Shown piece by piece: positions 54,213 to 63,453 of a stretch of DNA of 64,000 nt. This DNA comes from JAYZQT01 sp964412235 (GTDB lineage: Bacteria; Pseudomonadota; Alphaproteobacteria; MPNO01; UBA830). Position 1 is the first letter of the stretch. Each line of letters opens with the position of its first letter. The notes below the pieces were generated by a model. That model saw nothing but the letters and a program-made list of their open reading frames with translations, did no database searches and was not told where the DNA came from. Made by a program: the position numbers and the translations under genes. The DNA lies in contig CAYPNT010000002.1 of assembly GCA_964412235.1 (NCBI GenBank), forward strand, positions 62,001 through 126,000, in the 5' to 3' direction.

Positions 54213-55223
54213 TTAAACTTTGCGGCTTATAGCCGCTCCTTCAAAGGTTGCCATACCTGTATGTGCAGCAATGGCACACCTTAAAAGGCCGAGTGCGACA
54301 GCCGCGCCCGATGCCTCACCGAGGCGCATTCCAAGGTCCAGCAATGGGGTTTTGTCCATTGCTTTTAATAGCTTTTTATGACCGGGTTCAAATGAAACAT
54401 GGCCCACCACACAATGATCTAACGCACCCGGAGATACCTTCTCCAGGACAGCTGCTGCAGCTGTCGTAACAAAACCATCCAGAAGAACGGGAATACGACG
54501 GTGACGGGCCGCAAGTGTAGCTCCGGCAATTGCCACTAATTCGCGGCCACCCAGACATTGGAGGGCTAACAATGGATCCACAATACTAGTCTCGTGGCGT
54601 TCCAAACCGGCTTTAATAATCGACCCTTTACGTACAATTTCTTTCGACGTCAAACCAGTGCCGGGACCCGTCCAATCACCTGGGTCTCCCCCAAATAATG
54701 CCGAGGACAAGGCTGCGGCCGAAGTTGTATTGCCTATCCCCATCTCCCCGACAATTAGGAGATCCCACGAAGATTTCACCGCATCGAAGCCTCGGGTAAA
54801 AGCTTTAATAAAATCAGGTTCGGACATAGCCGGTTCAATAGTAAAATCAGCGGTGGGTTCTTCAAGGTCTAGTTCTAATACCTCAATCTCAGCATCTTGA
54901 ACGGCAGCGAGCTGGTTAATTGCCGCCCCTCCTGTCCTGAAGTTCCTTACCATTTGAGCCGTCACCTCGGAGGGAAACGCGGAAACCCCATACTTTGTAA
55001 CACCATGATTACCAGCAAAAATCAGAATTTTGGTATTCTCAAGAGACGGGGGATACCGAGCTTGCCAGGTTGCACACCAAACACACAGCTCTTCAAGTTT
55101 TCCGAGTGCACCGGCAGGTTTGGTAAGATTTTTTTCATGCAATTTTACGGCGGCACCCGCTTCAACGTCGGGGCCGGGTAAATTTTCGATTTGCTTTATA
55201 ATAGCTTCATGGGTCAAGATCAT
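54213..55223 (-). CDS. cobT: Nicotinate-nucleotide-dimethylbenzimidazole phosphoribosyltransferase
   Basis: A 336-residue CobT (CobU in Pseudomonas nomenclature). Visible are KPAGALGKLEELC, FAGNHGVTKYGVSAFPSEVTAQMV, GEMGIGNTTSAAAL, PVLLDGFVTTAAA and the C-terminal LGMRLGEASGAAVAL with the catalytic Glu. It makes alpha-ribazole phosphate. The start is at ATG 55223 or the TTG two codons later, both near AAGGTGGAG. It is divergent from cobS with 42 bases between them. Confidence 0.93.
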   Translation of the reverse strand: MILTHEAIIKQIENLPGPDVEAGAAVKLHEKNLTKPAGALGKLEELCVWCATWQARYPPSLENTKILIFAGNHGVTKYGVSAFPSEVTAQMVRNFRTGGAAINQLAAVQDAEIEVLELDLEEPTADFTIEPAMSEPDFIKAFTRGFDAVKSSWDLLIVGEMGIGNTTSAAALSSALFGGDPGDWTGPGTGLTSKEIVRKGSIIKAGLERHETSIVDPLLALQCLGGRELVAIAGATLAARHRRIPVLLDGFVTTAAAAVLEKVSPGALDHCVVGHVSFEPGHKKLLKAMDKTPLLDLGMRLGEASGAAVALGLLRCAIAAHTGMATFEGAAISRKV

Positions 55224-55265
55224 CTCCACCTTAACTATATGGACACATAACACTTCAGCAACGAA

Positions 55266-56054
55266 ATGACAGCATCAAACAAAACCCCTAATAGGCTAAA
55301 CCTTTTGAAAGACATCTACACTAGTGTGGTTTTTCTGACGCGCTTACCTGCTCCGGACTGGCCCGCTGCAGCCGATAGAAAGTTAGCAGAATGCATGTGG
55401 TCATTCCCAATTATTGGTGTGTTAATTGGCACTTTGGGTGGCATTACCTATGCAGGATGCGACTACTTAGGCCTGCCGGTTTATGTTGGGGGAATCTTCA
55501 CGGTTACAGCCATCATTCTAATGACGGGTGGACTTCATGAAGATGGACTTGCGGATTTTGCAGACGGAGTATGGGGAGGGGTAGATAAAGATAAGCGCCT
55601 CACTATCATGTCGGATAGTCGAATTGGCACGTACGGCGCGATCATATTAATAATCTCCATTTGTGGGCGAGCATTTTCAATTGGAACAATTTTAGAACCA
55701 TTATTGGTATTGGGTGCGCTTGTCACCGCTTCTGCCTTAAGCAGATCTGTGATCCCAGTTATCATGGCGTTTGACAGCCCAGCCAAAAAGACAGGACTAG
55801 CATTTGACGCGGGAAAACCCGATCGAATAATTTGGTTTACTGCTATCATAATCGGAGTCTTAATACATTTGATCGCTGCCCCAGGGGGTTGGTTCGTATC
55901 TTTAGTTGCTGCAGTGTTAGGGGCTGCTATCGGCAGTTGGTATATTAACCGACGCGTTGGTGGCTACACCGGAGATACACTGGGTGCGGTTCAGCAAGTC
56001 ATCGAATTACTCGTTCTCGCTATAATTGCTGGCGCTATCCAACCAAGCGGTTGA
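55266..56054 (+). CDS. cobS: Adenosylcobinamide-GDP ribazoletransferase (cobalamin synthase)
   Basis: A 262-residue integral membrane protein of the CobS/CobV family. The metal and substrate motif GGLHEDGLADFADGVWGG lies at about 89-106 and MSDSRIGTYGA soon after. It joins cobinamide-GDP with alpha-ribazole. Its last 20 bases overlap the convergent cobC gene. Confidence 0.94.
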   Translation: MTASNKTPNRLNLLKDIYTSVVFLTRLPAPDWPAAADRKLAECMWSFPIIGVLIGTLGGITYAGCDYLGLPVYVGGIFTVTAIILMTGGLHEDGLADFADGVWGGVDKDKRLTIMSDSRIGTYGAIILIISICGRAFSIGTILEPLLVLGALVTASALSRSVIPVIMAFDSPAKKTGLAFDAGKPDRIIWFTAIIIGVLIHLIAAPGGWFVSLVAAVLGAAIGSWYINRRVGGYTGDTLGAVQQVIELLVLAIIAGAIQPSG

Positions 56055-56640
56055 CGAACCGAATGCGCCAACGGTCTATAGAAAAATAGTCACATTGTGT
56101 GACAGAAAGATTTTCTACGGAATAAGAGAGTGCGGCCAACGGGCTGTCACCCATCGCGGTTGATAAAAAACCACGGATGCTGCCCGCGTGGATTACCGCA
56201 ACAATTTTCCGCCCGGAATATTGTTCAGACAATGAAGTTGCAGCCTCTCGGACCCGGGTCGCTACTGCCGAGAATTTCTCCCCCCCGGGCGGTTGTATAT
56301 CCGCGGGCCAACGCACACCCAACTTATTTATGTCAGCCCAAACCTCTCTACTCGGTCGACCTTCCCAATCACCAAAGTTTTGCTCCGCGAAATTTTTCTC
56401 AATTACTATCTCGGCATTGGAAATACCGCGAGCTTCCAAAATACCATCGAGAGTTTTTCGCGTTCGTGAAAGATGTGAAATTATCCATATGGGGTCCGCC
56501 GGGAGCATTTTTGAAAGCGCATCAAATCGCTCTACGGAGGGCATCGCGACATCCAGGTCAAGGCTTCCATAGACAACGTTATCGGGGTTTACAGTGGGTG
56601 CGTGTCTTACGAGCCACCACTCTGTTTCATACTCAGTCAA
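56035..56640 (-). CDS. cobC: Alpha-ribazole phosphatase-like histidine phosphatase
   Basis: A 201-residue histidine-phosphatase-superfamily protein. Catalytic RH is at 12-13 (LVRHAPT) and the second His is in VIHAGSIRG. In this context it should remove the phosphate of alpha-ribazole-5'-phosphate or of the final cobalamin-5'-phosphate. ATG 56640 overlaps the stop of the upstream aminotransferase as ATGA. The 3' end overlaps cobS on the other strand by 20 bases. Confidence 0.87.
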   Translation of the reverse strand: MTEYETEWWLVRHAPTVNPDNVVYGSLDLDVAMPSVERFDALSKMLPADPIWIISHLSRTRKTLDGILEARGISNAEIVIEKNFAEQNFGDWEGRPSREVWADINKLGVRWPADIQPPGGEKFSAVATRVREAATSLSEQYSGRKIVAVIHAGSIRGFLSTAMGDSPLAALSYSVENLSVTQCDYFSIDRWRIRFVNRLVG

Positions 56641-57623
56641 AATTGGAGCACCTCCTCAAGCCTTTTCCAATGCTCTTCCTTGCCTGGTATTCCAAAGCGC
56701 AGCCATTCCGCATTCTCCGGAAAGGATCTGGTATAAATGCCTCCGCGACCCAATCTGTCATAAATAACTTGAGCCGCTGGGGACCGCACAAGTCGAAACA
56801 AGCTCGTACCGCCAATAATTTCAAAACCGGCTTTCTTTAATATTTTATCTATCCGGTTTTCTGCAACCGTCAAGCGTTCTCTCGTTTCTGCCTGCCAGTC
56901 TAAGTCCTGCAGAGCTTTGGAGCCAATGTGCGCCGCAACGGTGGAAACAGCCCAGGGACCGAGTACATTTTCTATCTTTTCTGCATTTAGTGGATTTGTA
57001 AGTGCAAAGCCCAGCCTGAGCCCAGGGAGGCCAAAAAATTTTCCTAATGACCTTAGAGCTACTATTCCTTCCGGGTGCGAAACAACTGCGCTCGGCATAG
57101 GGTCCAAATCCGCGAAGGCTTCGTCAACAACTAGAAAACCACCTCGACGTAAAAGACATTCTGCAAGTTCATCTAAGATTGGCTGAGGAAATATCCGACC
57201 GTCCGGATTGTTTGGCGAGGTTAAAACGACAACGTCGTAGTCAGCAGAGCCCTCTAGACTATTAGATTCCTTCACCGTATGTCCGGCTCTACGCCACGCA
57301 GGAGCATGTTCACCATAGGTTGGGGAAACAACCAATACCCTTCCCGGACTAACTAGACGAGGCAACCACTGTATCAAAGTTTGTGAACCACTAGCAGGAA
57401 CTATACATGTTGCCTCACCTACTCCATAAACATCCGCTGCGCTTTCACATAATTCCCCGATCAATGTCCTATCTGGAAGCCTGTACATTAGATGCCGTGT
57501 GTCATTGGGAGGCACCCATGGCCATGGGTTAATCCCCGTACTCAGATCAACCCAACCGGCCTCCGGTTCACCAAACTCAGAATTTGCAGCTGACAGATCG
57601 CCACCATGATGAACTCTACTCAA
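56637..57623 (-). CDS. L-threonine-O-3-phosphate decarboxylase, PLP enzyme (Salmonella CobD, Pseudomonas CobC type)
   Basis: A 328-residue fold-type I PLP enzyme. The PLP lysine is in RSLGKFFGLPGLRLGF, with PASGSQTLIQWLP, TSPNNPDGR and VVDEAFAD preceding it. It makes (R)-1-amino-2-propanol phosphate, the linker used by CbiB. The symbol is left empty because cobC and cobD mean different proteins in different organisms. It lies 5 bases after cobU and overlaps cobC. Confidence 0.9.
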   Translation of the reverse strand: MSRVHHGGDLSAANSEFGEPEAGWVDLSTGINPWPWVPPNDTRHLMYRLPDRTLIGELCESAADVYGVGEATCIVPASGSQTLIQWLPRLVSPGRVLVVSPTYGEHAPAWRRAGHTVKESNSLEGSADYDVVVLTSPNNPDGRIFPQPILDELAECLLRRGGFLVVDEAFADLDPMPSAVVSHPEGIVALRSLGKFFGLPGLRLGFALTNPLNAEKIENVLGPWAVSTVAAHIGSKALQDLDWQAETRERLTVAENRIDKILKKAGFEIIGGTSLFRLVRSPAAQVIYDRLGRGGIYTRSFPENAEWLRFGIPGKEEHWKRLEEVLQF

Positions 57624-57628
57624 GAAAA

Positions 57629-58147
57629 TTATCCTTTGAGGTTTAACGGAAGGCCGGCGGTAATAAGAAACACCTCATCGGCTGCCGCGGCTACTTCTTG
57701 GTTCAGCACTCCTTGGGCATGTCTAAATTCCCGAGCCAGAACATTGTCCGGCACGATTCCCAAACCAACTTCATTGGACACAAAAATCAGGTGGGCCCTG
57801 GCGTCCGTGATTTGTTCAACAAGTTTTCGCGTCTCGAACACAACATCCAAATTTTCCAGCATAATATTACTCAGCCACAAGGTGAGACAATCAACTAAAA
57901 TCAAAACATTAGATTCATTTAGGTTAGAGATTGGTTTAACGATCGATACGGGCTCTTCGATTGTGGTCCAGTTCTCCCCCCTCCGTGCGCGATGACGCGA
58001 TATTTTTTCAGACATTTCGGGATCAGACGGGTGTGCGGTCGCCACATAAATGCAGCGCCCAGCATGATTCAGGGAAAGCCTCTCCGCATAGGCACTTTTA
58101 CCGGAAGAAGCTCCGCCAAGAATAAAGGTGCATTTTCCGCCCGGCAC
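57629..58147 (-). CDS. cobU: Adenosylcobinamide kinase/adenosylcobinamide-phosphate guanylyltransferase
   Basis: A 172-residue bifunctional enzyme (CobU in Salmonella, CobP in Pseudomonas). The P-loop GGASSGKS is at 11-18, with YVATAHPSDPEMSEKISRHRARRG including the guanylylated His and LVDCLTLWLSN downstream. It starts with GTG at 58147 and leads the cobU-decarboxylase-cobC unit. Confidence 0.94.
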   Translation of the reverse strand: MPGGKCTFILGGASSGKSAYAERLSLNHAGRCIYVATAHPSDPEMSEKISRHRARRGENWTTIEEPVSIVKPISNLNESNVLILVDCLTLWLSNIMLENLDVVFETRKLVEQITDARAHLIFVSNEVGLGIVPDNVLAREFRHAQGVLNQEVAAAADEVFLITAGLPLNLKG

Positions 58148-58418
58148 TAGTTAAACGCGATTATCAAAATAGTGTGTATTATCAATACAGAAACCTCGTC
58201 ACAGCAAAAATGTTCGAGAAGTCTGAGCGCAAAAATATAGTGTCCAAAACTCCATCTACTTCCAATCGATAATCAATTTATATTTAATGGCTACCAACAA
58301 CGATGATATTTTAAAACATAGAAAATATTAGTCCAAAAGCAAGGTCGATAGAATCAAACCGCCTATGGCGTATAGATAAGTTTATAAAGCGATAACAAAA
58401 CCCTTACGGAGAAAAAAT
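58148..58418. other. AT-rich intergenic region between cobU and an alpha/beta hydrolase
   Basis: A 271-base divergent gap at the boundary of the cobalamin cluster. It is notably A/T-rich. No B12 box, tRNA, terminator or repeat of note was recognised; it must hold both promoters. Confidence 0.5.
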
Positions 58419-59252
58419 ATGCCTTATGCCACAAGTACAGACGGGGTTCAGTTATATTTCGAAGAGACCGGAAACGGGACACCAATCCTTTTTATACACG
58501 AATTTGCGGGCGATTGGCGAGCTTGGGGACCCCAAGTTTCACACTTCAGTAGGGGGCGACGTTGTATAGTGTATTCAGCAAGGGGTTATCCCGGATCCGA
58601 TGTCCCGACAGATCCGAAACATTATTCGCAAAGTCTGGCAAGAGATGACGCACTCGCGATATTGAACCATTTGAATATCAAAAAAGCACACATCGTTGGT
58701 CTTTCTATGGGTGGTTTTGCCACCCTTCACTTTGGAATATCATATCCTCATCGCGCCCTTTCACTAATCGTGTGTGGTTGTGGATATGGCGCGGAACCCA
58801 GTACCCGCGAGGAATTTCACCGATTATCACTGAAGGTGGCGGACAACTTTGAAACCCGAGGTGCAGAGGATTATGCGGAAGAATACGTTACAGTTAGGGG
58901 CCGATTAACGTTTAAACGAAAAGACCCCCGAGGTTGGGCAGACTTCGTCACACGGCTCAAAGAACATTCCGATATTGGTGCAGCCTTTACCCAACGGGGT
59001 ATCCAGGCTGTACGACCGGGGTTATGGGATATAGAGGACCAAATTCGGACAATTAATACTCCAACAATGATCGTGAACGGTGATGATGACGATCGCTGTC
59101 TCGCTCCAGGCTTATTTATGAAAAATTGTATCCAAAACGCGCGGCTCTTTGTCATTCCTAATACTGGCCATGTCTTAAATCTTGAAGAGCCCGCACTATT
59201 TAACACCGTACTGGGCGAATTTCTCGCCGCGGTTGAAACGATACACGACTAA
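58419..59252 (+). CDS. Alpha/beta hydrolase
   Basis: A 277-residue alpha/beta hydrolase with FIHEFAGDWRAW at the oxyanion strand, nucleophile Ser96 in GLSMGGFA, an acid in NGDDDDRCLAPG and His in NTGHVLNLEEP. GGAG precedes the ATG. It is monocistronic, flanked by an intergenic gap and the convergent acyl-CoA ligase. The specific substrate is unknown; the family covers lactonases, esterases and meta-cleavage hydrolases. Confidence 0.84.
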   Translation: MPYATSTDGVQLYFEETGNGTPILFIHEFAGDWRAWGPQVSHFSRGRRCIVYSARGYPGSDVPTDPKHYSQSLARDDALAILNHLNIKKAHIVGLSMGGFATLHFGISYPHRALSLIVCGCGYGAEPSTREEFHRLSLKVADNFETRGAEDYAEEYVTVRGRLTFKRKDPRGWADFVTRLKEHSDIGAAFTQRGIQAVRPGLWDIEDQIRTINTPTMIVNGDDDDRCLAPGLFMKNCIQNARLFVIPNTGHVLNLEEPALFNTVLGEFLAAVETIHD

Positions 59253-59313
59253 GTATTTTCCTCAACAAAAATGGTACTACAGGCGCTCCATATCGCTGTG
59301 TTAGATCAAATAA

Positions 59314-60939
59314 TCATTCTGTTGGCAGTCGATACTCTTCAAACTTTTCACGTAATTCCATTTTTAACAACTTCCCAGTCGCCGTATGTGGTAATTCATT
59401 AACAAAAACGACGTCGTCTGGTATCCACCATTTTGCAACCTTACCCTCATAAAACGTTAATAAGGCTTCAGACGTTAGTGTGCTACCCTCAGTGCGCACG
59501 ACAACCAAAAGCGGTCGCTCATCCCATTTTGGGTGCCGCACTCCGATCACCGCTGCTTCAAAAACCTCTGAATGGCCAACGGCGATATTTTCTAACTCAA
59601 TGGAGCTAATCCACTCACCACCAGATTTGATAACGTCTTTAGATCTGTCTGTAACATGCATATAACCTTCAGAATCTATAGTTGAGACGTCACCCGTTGC
59701 AAACCACCCATGGGCGTCATGGCTATTTCCCTCGTCGCGAAAATATTTACTGCACACCCAAAATCCACGAACCTTCAGTTCACCGAATGCCTCCCCATCC
59801 TCTTCGAGTGTTTCATCGGCGTCATTTACAATTTTCATATCAACACCATAACACGGGCGACCCTGCTTAATCTGCCGGTCATAACGAGCCTCATCGGTCT
59901 CATCCTCCATTCCGTTTTTAGGACAATTTACCGTTCCTAGCGGAGACATTTCTGTCATGCCCCAAGCATGCAGGACCTTGACCCCAAATTTTTCTTCTAA
60001 ATCGACACTCATCGCCCGAGGGGTCGCAGATCCACCAATTACGCAGTGCTTCATTGTTTCAATGCGGTTTTCCGTGCGTTCGAGATATTCAAGCAGCCCT
60101 AACCAAACTGTTGGCACACCAGCCGAAATTGTAACCCGCTCCGTTTCTATTAATTTATGTAGATTCTCCCCGTCCATATGTATACCAGGGAATACTAACT
60201 TTGCTCCGACCATGGTCGTTGAATAAGGCAGTCCCCAAGCGTTTACATGGAACATTGGTACAACGGGCATGACGCAGGCCTCAGCGGAGATGTTTATCAT
60301 GTCTGGTGTCACCGCTGTCAGAGCGTGCAAAACCGTTGATCGATGAGAATATAAAACGCCTTTTGGATTACCGGTTGTACCGGAGCTATAGCACATCGAG
60401 GACGCCGTGTTTTCGTCAAATATCGGCCATTCATAATCAACATCTTCCGCTGTTAGCAACGTTTCGTAGCAATGGACATTGGGAAGAGCCACGTCTGGCA
60501 TGTGATCTTCTTCAGTCATGATCACAACAGCCTTAATAGAATTAACGCTAGGGACGATCTTCTCTAAAAGCTCAACAAACGTCACATCTGCGAAGATAAC
60601 CAAATCCTCTGCGTGGTTCATAATGTAGGATATCTGTTCGGGGAAAAGGCGGGGGTTAACCATATGACAAATCGCACCTATACCCGACACACTAAAATAG
60701 AGTTCGTAATGTCGATAGCCGTTCCACGCCAACGTTGCCACGCGATCGCCCTCACCAACACCAAGATTCTGCAGTGCGTGTGCCAATTGTTTGGCTCTGC
60801 GCTCCGCCTCAGCATAGCTATAACGATGTATCGAACCGTCGATGCGTCGAGAAACTATTTCCGTGGCTCCATGATACTTCGCTGCATGGTCTAACAATGA
60901 GGAAATTAATAGTGGCTTATCCATCATCAAGCCTTGCAT
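59314..60939 (-). CDS. AMP-forming acyl-CoA ligase, medium-chain/DmdB-like
   Basis: A 541-residue adenylate-forming ligase. Motifs: SSMCYSSGTTGNPKGVLYSH, HAWGMTEMSPLGTV, GWFATGDVSTIDSEGYMHVTDRSKDVIKSGGEWISS and the Lys in TATGKLLKM. The N-terminal MDKPLLISSLLDHAAKYHGATEIVSRR and INPRLFPEQ-like region (MVNPRLFPEQISYIMNHAEDLV) resemble 3-methylmercaptopropionyl-CoA ligases (DmdB) and medium-chain ligases of marine alphaproteobacteria. ATG 60939 with GGGAGG 7 bases upstream is chosen over a start 10 codons earlier. Confidence 0.85.
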   Translation of the reverse strand: MQGLMMDKPLLISSLLDHAAKYHGATEIVSRRIDGSIHRYSYAEAERRAKQLAHALQNLGVGEGDRVATLAWNGYRHYELYFSVSGIGAICHMVNPRLFPEQISYIMNHAEDLVIFADVTFVELLEKIVPSVNSIKAVVIMTEEDHMPDVALPNVHCYETLLTAEDVDYEWPIFDENTASSMCYSSGTTGNPKGVLYSHRSTVLHALTAVTPDMINISAEACVMPVVPMFHVNAWGLPYSTTMVGAKLVFPGIHMDGENLHKLIETERVTISAGVPTVWLGLLEYLERTENRIETMKHCVIGGSATPRAMSVDLEEKFGVKVLHAWGMTEMSPLGTVNCPKNGMEDETDEARYDRQIKQGRPCYGVDMKIVNDADETLEEDGEAFGELKVRGFWVCSKYFRDEGNSHDAHGWFATGDVSTIDSEGYMHVTDRSKDVIKSGGEWISSIELENIAVGHSEVFEAAVIGVRHPKWDERPLLVVVRTEGSTLTSEALLTFYEGKVAKWWIPDDVVFVNELPHTATGKLLKMELREKFEEYRLPTE

Positions 60940-61031
60940 TACCGAGCCTCCCTTTGATTGTCTGATCATTTAAGGTTAAACCAAAACTATAGCCGCAAAC
61001 GCCGCGTGACAAATATTCGAAGGAAATAGTA

Positions 61032-61820
61032 TTGACATACAAAACATTGTCTTTTGAAGTCTCTGCTGGGATTGCCCATCTGACACTTAACCGTCCCGAC
61101 GCGGCAAACGCATTTAATCTAGAAATTTCACGTGAGCTTTTTGATGCAGCCGTTGCGTGCGACGAACGTTCCGACATTCGCTCCGTTATCTTGACCGGTA
61201 AAGGAACGATGTTTTCGGCAGGTGGGGATCTAAAATATTTTTCAGAACGAGGGGCCCAACTTAGCACAGCATTGAAAGAGATTACAGCGCTACTCCATTC
61301 AGCTATCACGCGAATGGCCCATATGGATGCCCCTGTTGTGGGAGCAATAAACGGCATGGCAGCTGGGGCAGGCTTAAGTTTGGCAGCGGCTTGTGATTAC
61401 GTGATTGCTGGACAATCAACGCGGTTTACACTGGCTTATACAGCCGCTGGATTATCTCCAGACGGTTCTTCAACCTGGTATTTGCCCCGGTTAATTGGTC
61501 TTCGACGAGCGCGCGAACTAATGCTAACCAATAGAATTCTGGATGCGACTGAAGCATATGAAATTGGGATCATAGACAAAGTTGTGGCAGACGATTCCCT
61601 AATGGATACAGCAATAAAACAAGCCGAAATTTTTTCGAAAGGCCCCACAAAAGCCTATGGCGCTACTAAGAGACTATTACAAGAGACATGGAGTAGTGGT
61701 CTTGAAACCCAAATGGACAGAGAAACCCGCGCGATTAGCCATCTTGCAAGGACTGATGACGCTCACGAAGGCATAGACGCATTTATGAAAAAACGTAAAC
61801 CGACCTTCACTGGAAAATAA
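61032..61820 (+). CDS. Enoyl-CoA hydratase/isomerase
   Basis: A 262-residue crotonase-family protein (MTYKTLSFEVSAGIAHLTLNRPDAANAFN). The oxyanion loop is SAGGDLKYF and the second active-site strand AGLSPDGSSTWYLPRLIG, where an Asp rather than Glu resembles PaaG-type isomerases. It starts with TTG at 61032, with AAGGAAA upstream. It is one base ahead of the haloalkane dehalogenase, giving an operon of enoyl-CoA hydratase, dehalogenase, SDR and acyl-CoA dehydrogenase. Confidence 0.85.
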   Translation: MTYKTLSFEVSAGIAHLTLNRPDAANAFNLEISRELFDAAVACDERSDIRSVILTGKGTMFSAGGDLKYFSERGAQLSTALKEITALLHSAITRMAHMDAPVVGAINGMAAGAGLSLAAACDYVIAGQSTRFTLAYTAAGLSPDGSSTWYLPRLIGLRRARELMLTNRILDATEAYEIGIIDKVVADDSLMDTAIKQAEIFSKGPTKAYGATKRLLQETWSSGLETQMDRETRAISHLARTDDAHEGIDAFMKKRKPTFTGK

Positions 61821-61821
61821 T

Positions 61822-62691
61822 ATGAGGCCGGCAAACAAAAACTTTGCGACGATATATGGCCGGAAGATGGCATGGGTCGAAAATGGTTCGGGTAGGCCAA
61901 TTGTTTTTTTACACGGAAATCCTACCTCATCTTATTTATGGAGAAACGTAATACCACATATTGAGAAATTAGGGCGTTGCATCGCGCCGGATCTGCTGGG
62001 AATGGGCGATTCTGACAAGCTCGATGCACCAAGCCGAAAAAGCTACCGCTTTGTTGAACATAGAAAATACCTTGATAGATTATTGATGCAGCTAGACGTA
62101 ACGAAAAATGTCACTTTAGTACTACACGATTGGGGGTCGGCACTCGGTTTCGACTGGGCAAATAGACATCGGGACGCTATCTCAGGTATCATTTACATGG
62201 AAGCAATCGTGAGGCCGCTTCTTTGGAAAGAATGGCCTGAAAAATCGCGGCCCGTTTTTGAGGCTATGAGATCTCCTAAAGGTGAGGAACTCATTTTGGA
62301 TCGCAACATTTTTGTAGAACGCATTCTTCCCGGGTCAATAATTCGACAACTTTCGGAAGAAGAAATAGCCGAGTACCGCAGGCCATTCCTAGCGCCCGGT
62401 GAAGATCGCCGTCCTACATTAAGTTGGCCACGAGAGATACCAATAGAGGGTGACCCAGAAGACGTAACAGAAATTGTCGACACATACGGTGACTGGTTAA
62501 GTGAGACCTTAAAACCCAAACTATTTATAAATGCTGACCCGGGAGCAATTCTTGTCGGAGAACAACGGGAGTTTTGCCGCAGTTGGCCCAATCAAACCGA
62601 GATTACTGTCCCCGGCATTCACTTTATTCAGGAAGACTCCGCTGACGAAATTGGTCGTGCGATTGGCAACTGGATAGGTAATTTATCATGA
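61822..62691 (+). CDS. Haloalkane dehalogenase, HLD-II (LinB/DhaA) type
   Basis: A 289-residue alpha/beta hydrolase with the full haloalkane dehalogenase pentad: nucleophile Asp103 and halide-binding Trp104 (LHDWGSALGF), catalytic Glu127 (YMEAIV), His267 (GIHFIQEDS), and halide-binding Asn33 (HGNPTSSYLW). Each is shifted by 5 from LinB (Asp108, Trp109, Glu132, His272, Asn38). It should hydrolyse carbon-halogen bonds to alcohol and halide in the cytosol. It overlaps the SDR gene by 4 bases (ATGA), which could oxidise the alcohol made. Confidence 0.9.
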   Translation: MRPANKNFATIYGRKMAWVENGSGRPIVFLHGNPTSSYLWRNVIPHIEKLGRCIAPDLLGMGDSDKLDAPSRKSYRFVEHRKYLDRLLMQLDVTKNVTLVLHDWGSALGFDWANRHRDAISGIIYMEAIVRPLLWKEWPEKSRPVFEAMRSPKGEELILDRNIFVERILPGSIIRQLSEEEIAEYRRPFLAPGEDRRPTLSWPREIPIEGDPEDVTEIVDTYGDWLSETLKPKLFINADPGAILVGEQREFCRSWPNQTEITVPGIHFIQEDSADEIGRAIGNWIGNLS

Positions 62692-63446
62692 AAAACACCC
62701 CTGATCTTGGGCGTCAGACCGCCCTCATCACGGGAGCATCCTCCGGCCTCGGAACGTCCTTTGCGCAATTTTTGTCGAAAGCCGGAGCCACAGTGGTATT
62801 GGCAGCACGACGCGGGGAAAAATGTGCTGAAGCGGCAGAAAACATTGATGGGAAAACCCTAGCAGTCACTCTAGATGTGACTGACAGCAAAAGTATCGAG
62901 GATGCGCTCAACGTCACAGAAGAAGAATTTGGTCCCGTCTCAATACTAGTAAACAACGCCGGAATCGTTATAGACCAACCATTAATTGACACTTCCGAAG
63001 CAGATTGGAAACGTGTGATGGATACCAATCTAACGGGCTGTTGGCTAATGACACAAGCGGTCTCAAAACGCATGATTTCTAAAAATGTAAAAGGCCGGAT
63101 TGTAAATATATCGTCGATTCTTGGATCAACACCAACAAACCAGGTTCATGCCTATTCCTCCTCAAAAGCGGGAATAAACCAACTTACCCGAACCTCCGCA
63201 TTAGAACTCTCGCGGTATGGGATTTCGGTAAATGCTATCGCGCCTGGCTATATTGAAACCGATTTAAACCGCGAGTTCTTGAACAGCACGAAAGGCAAAC
63301 TCATAACGAAACGAATTCCTCAAAGGCGATTTGGTCAGTTAGACGATTTAGAAGGTCCGATCATTTTACTTACATCGCCCGCAGGGGCGTACATTACTGG
63401 ACAAATAATCACGGTCGACGGCGGCCTGAGCCTAAGTGGAATGTAG
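62688..63446 (+). CDS. Short-chain dehydrogenase/reductase (FabG-like)
   Basis: A 252-residue classical SDR. TGASSGLG is at 15-22, NNAG at 89-92, and the catalytic Ser142-143, Tyr156 and Lys160 (YSSSK) are intact; the C-terminal ITVDGGLSLSGM is typical. It would oxidise a hydroxyacyl-CoA or alcohol. ATGA overlap with the dehalogenase links the two steps. Confidence 0.88.
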   Translation: MKNTPDLGRQTALITGASSGLGTSFAQFLSKAGATVVLAARRGEKCAEAAENIDGKTLAVTLDVTDSKSIEDALNVTEEEFGPVSILVNNAGIVIDQPLIDTSEADWKRVMDTNLTGCWLMTQAVSKRMISKNVKGRIVNISSILGSTPTNQVHAYSSSKAGINQLTRTSALELSRYGISVNAIAPGYIETDLNREFLNSTKGKLITKRIPQRRFGQLDDLEGPIILLTSPAGAYITGQIITVDGGLSLSGM

Positions 63447-63453
63447 GATCGCT

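Noticed and set aside
56130..56840. 236-codon open frame spanning cobC and the PLP enzyme on the plus strand
   Set aside because: Antisense to two clear genes joined by ATGA overlap; no family resemblance.
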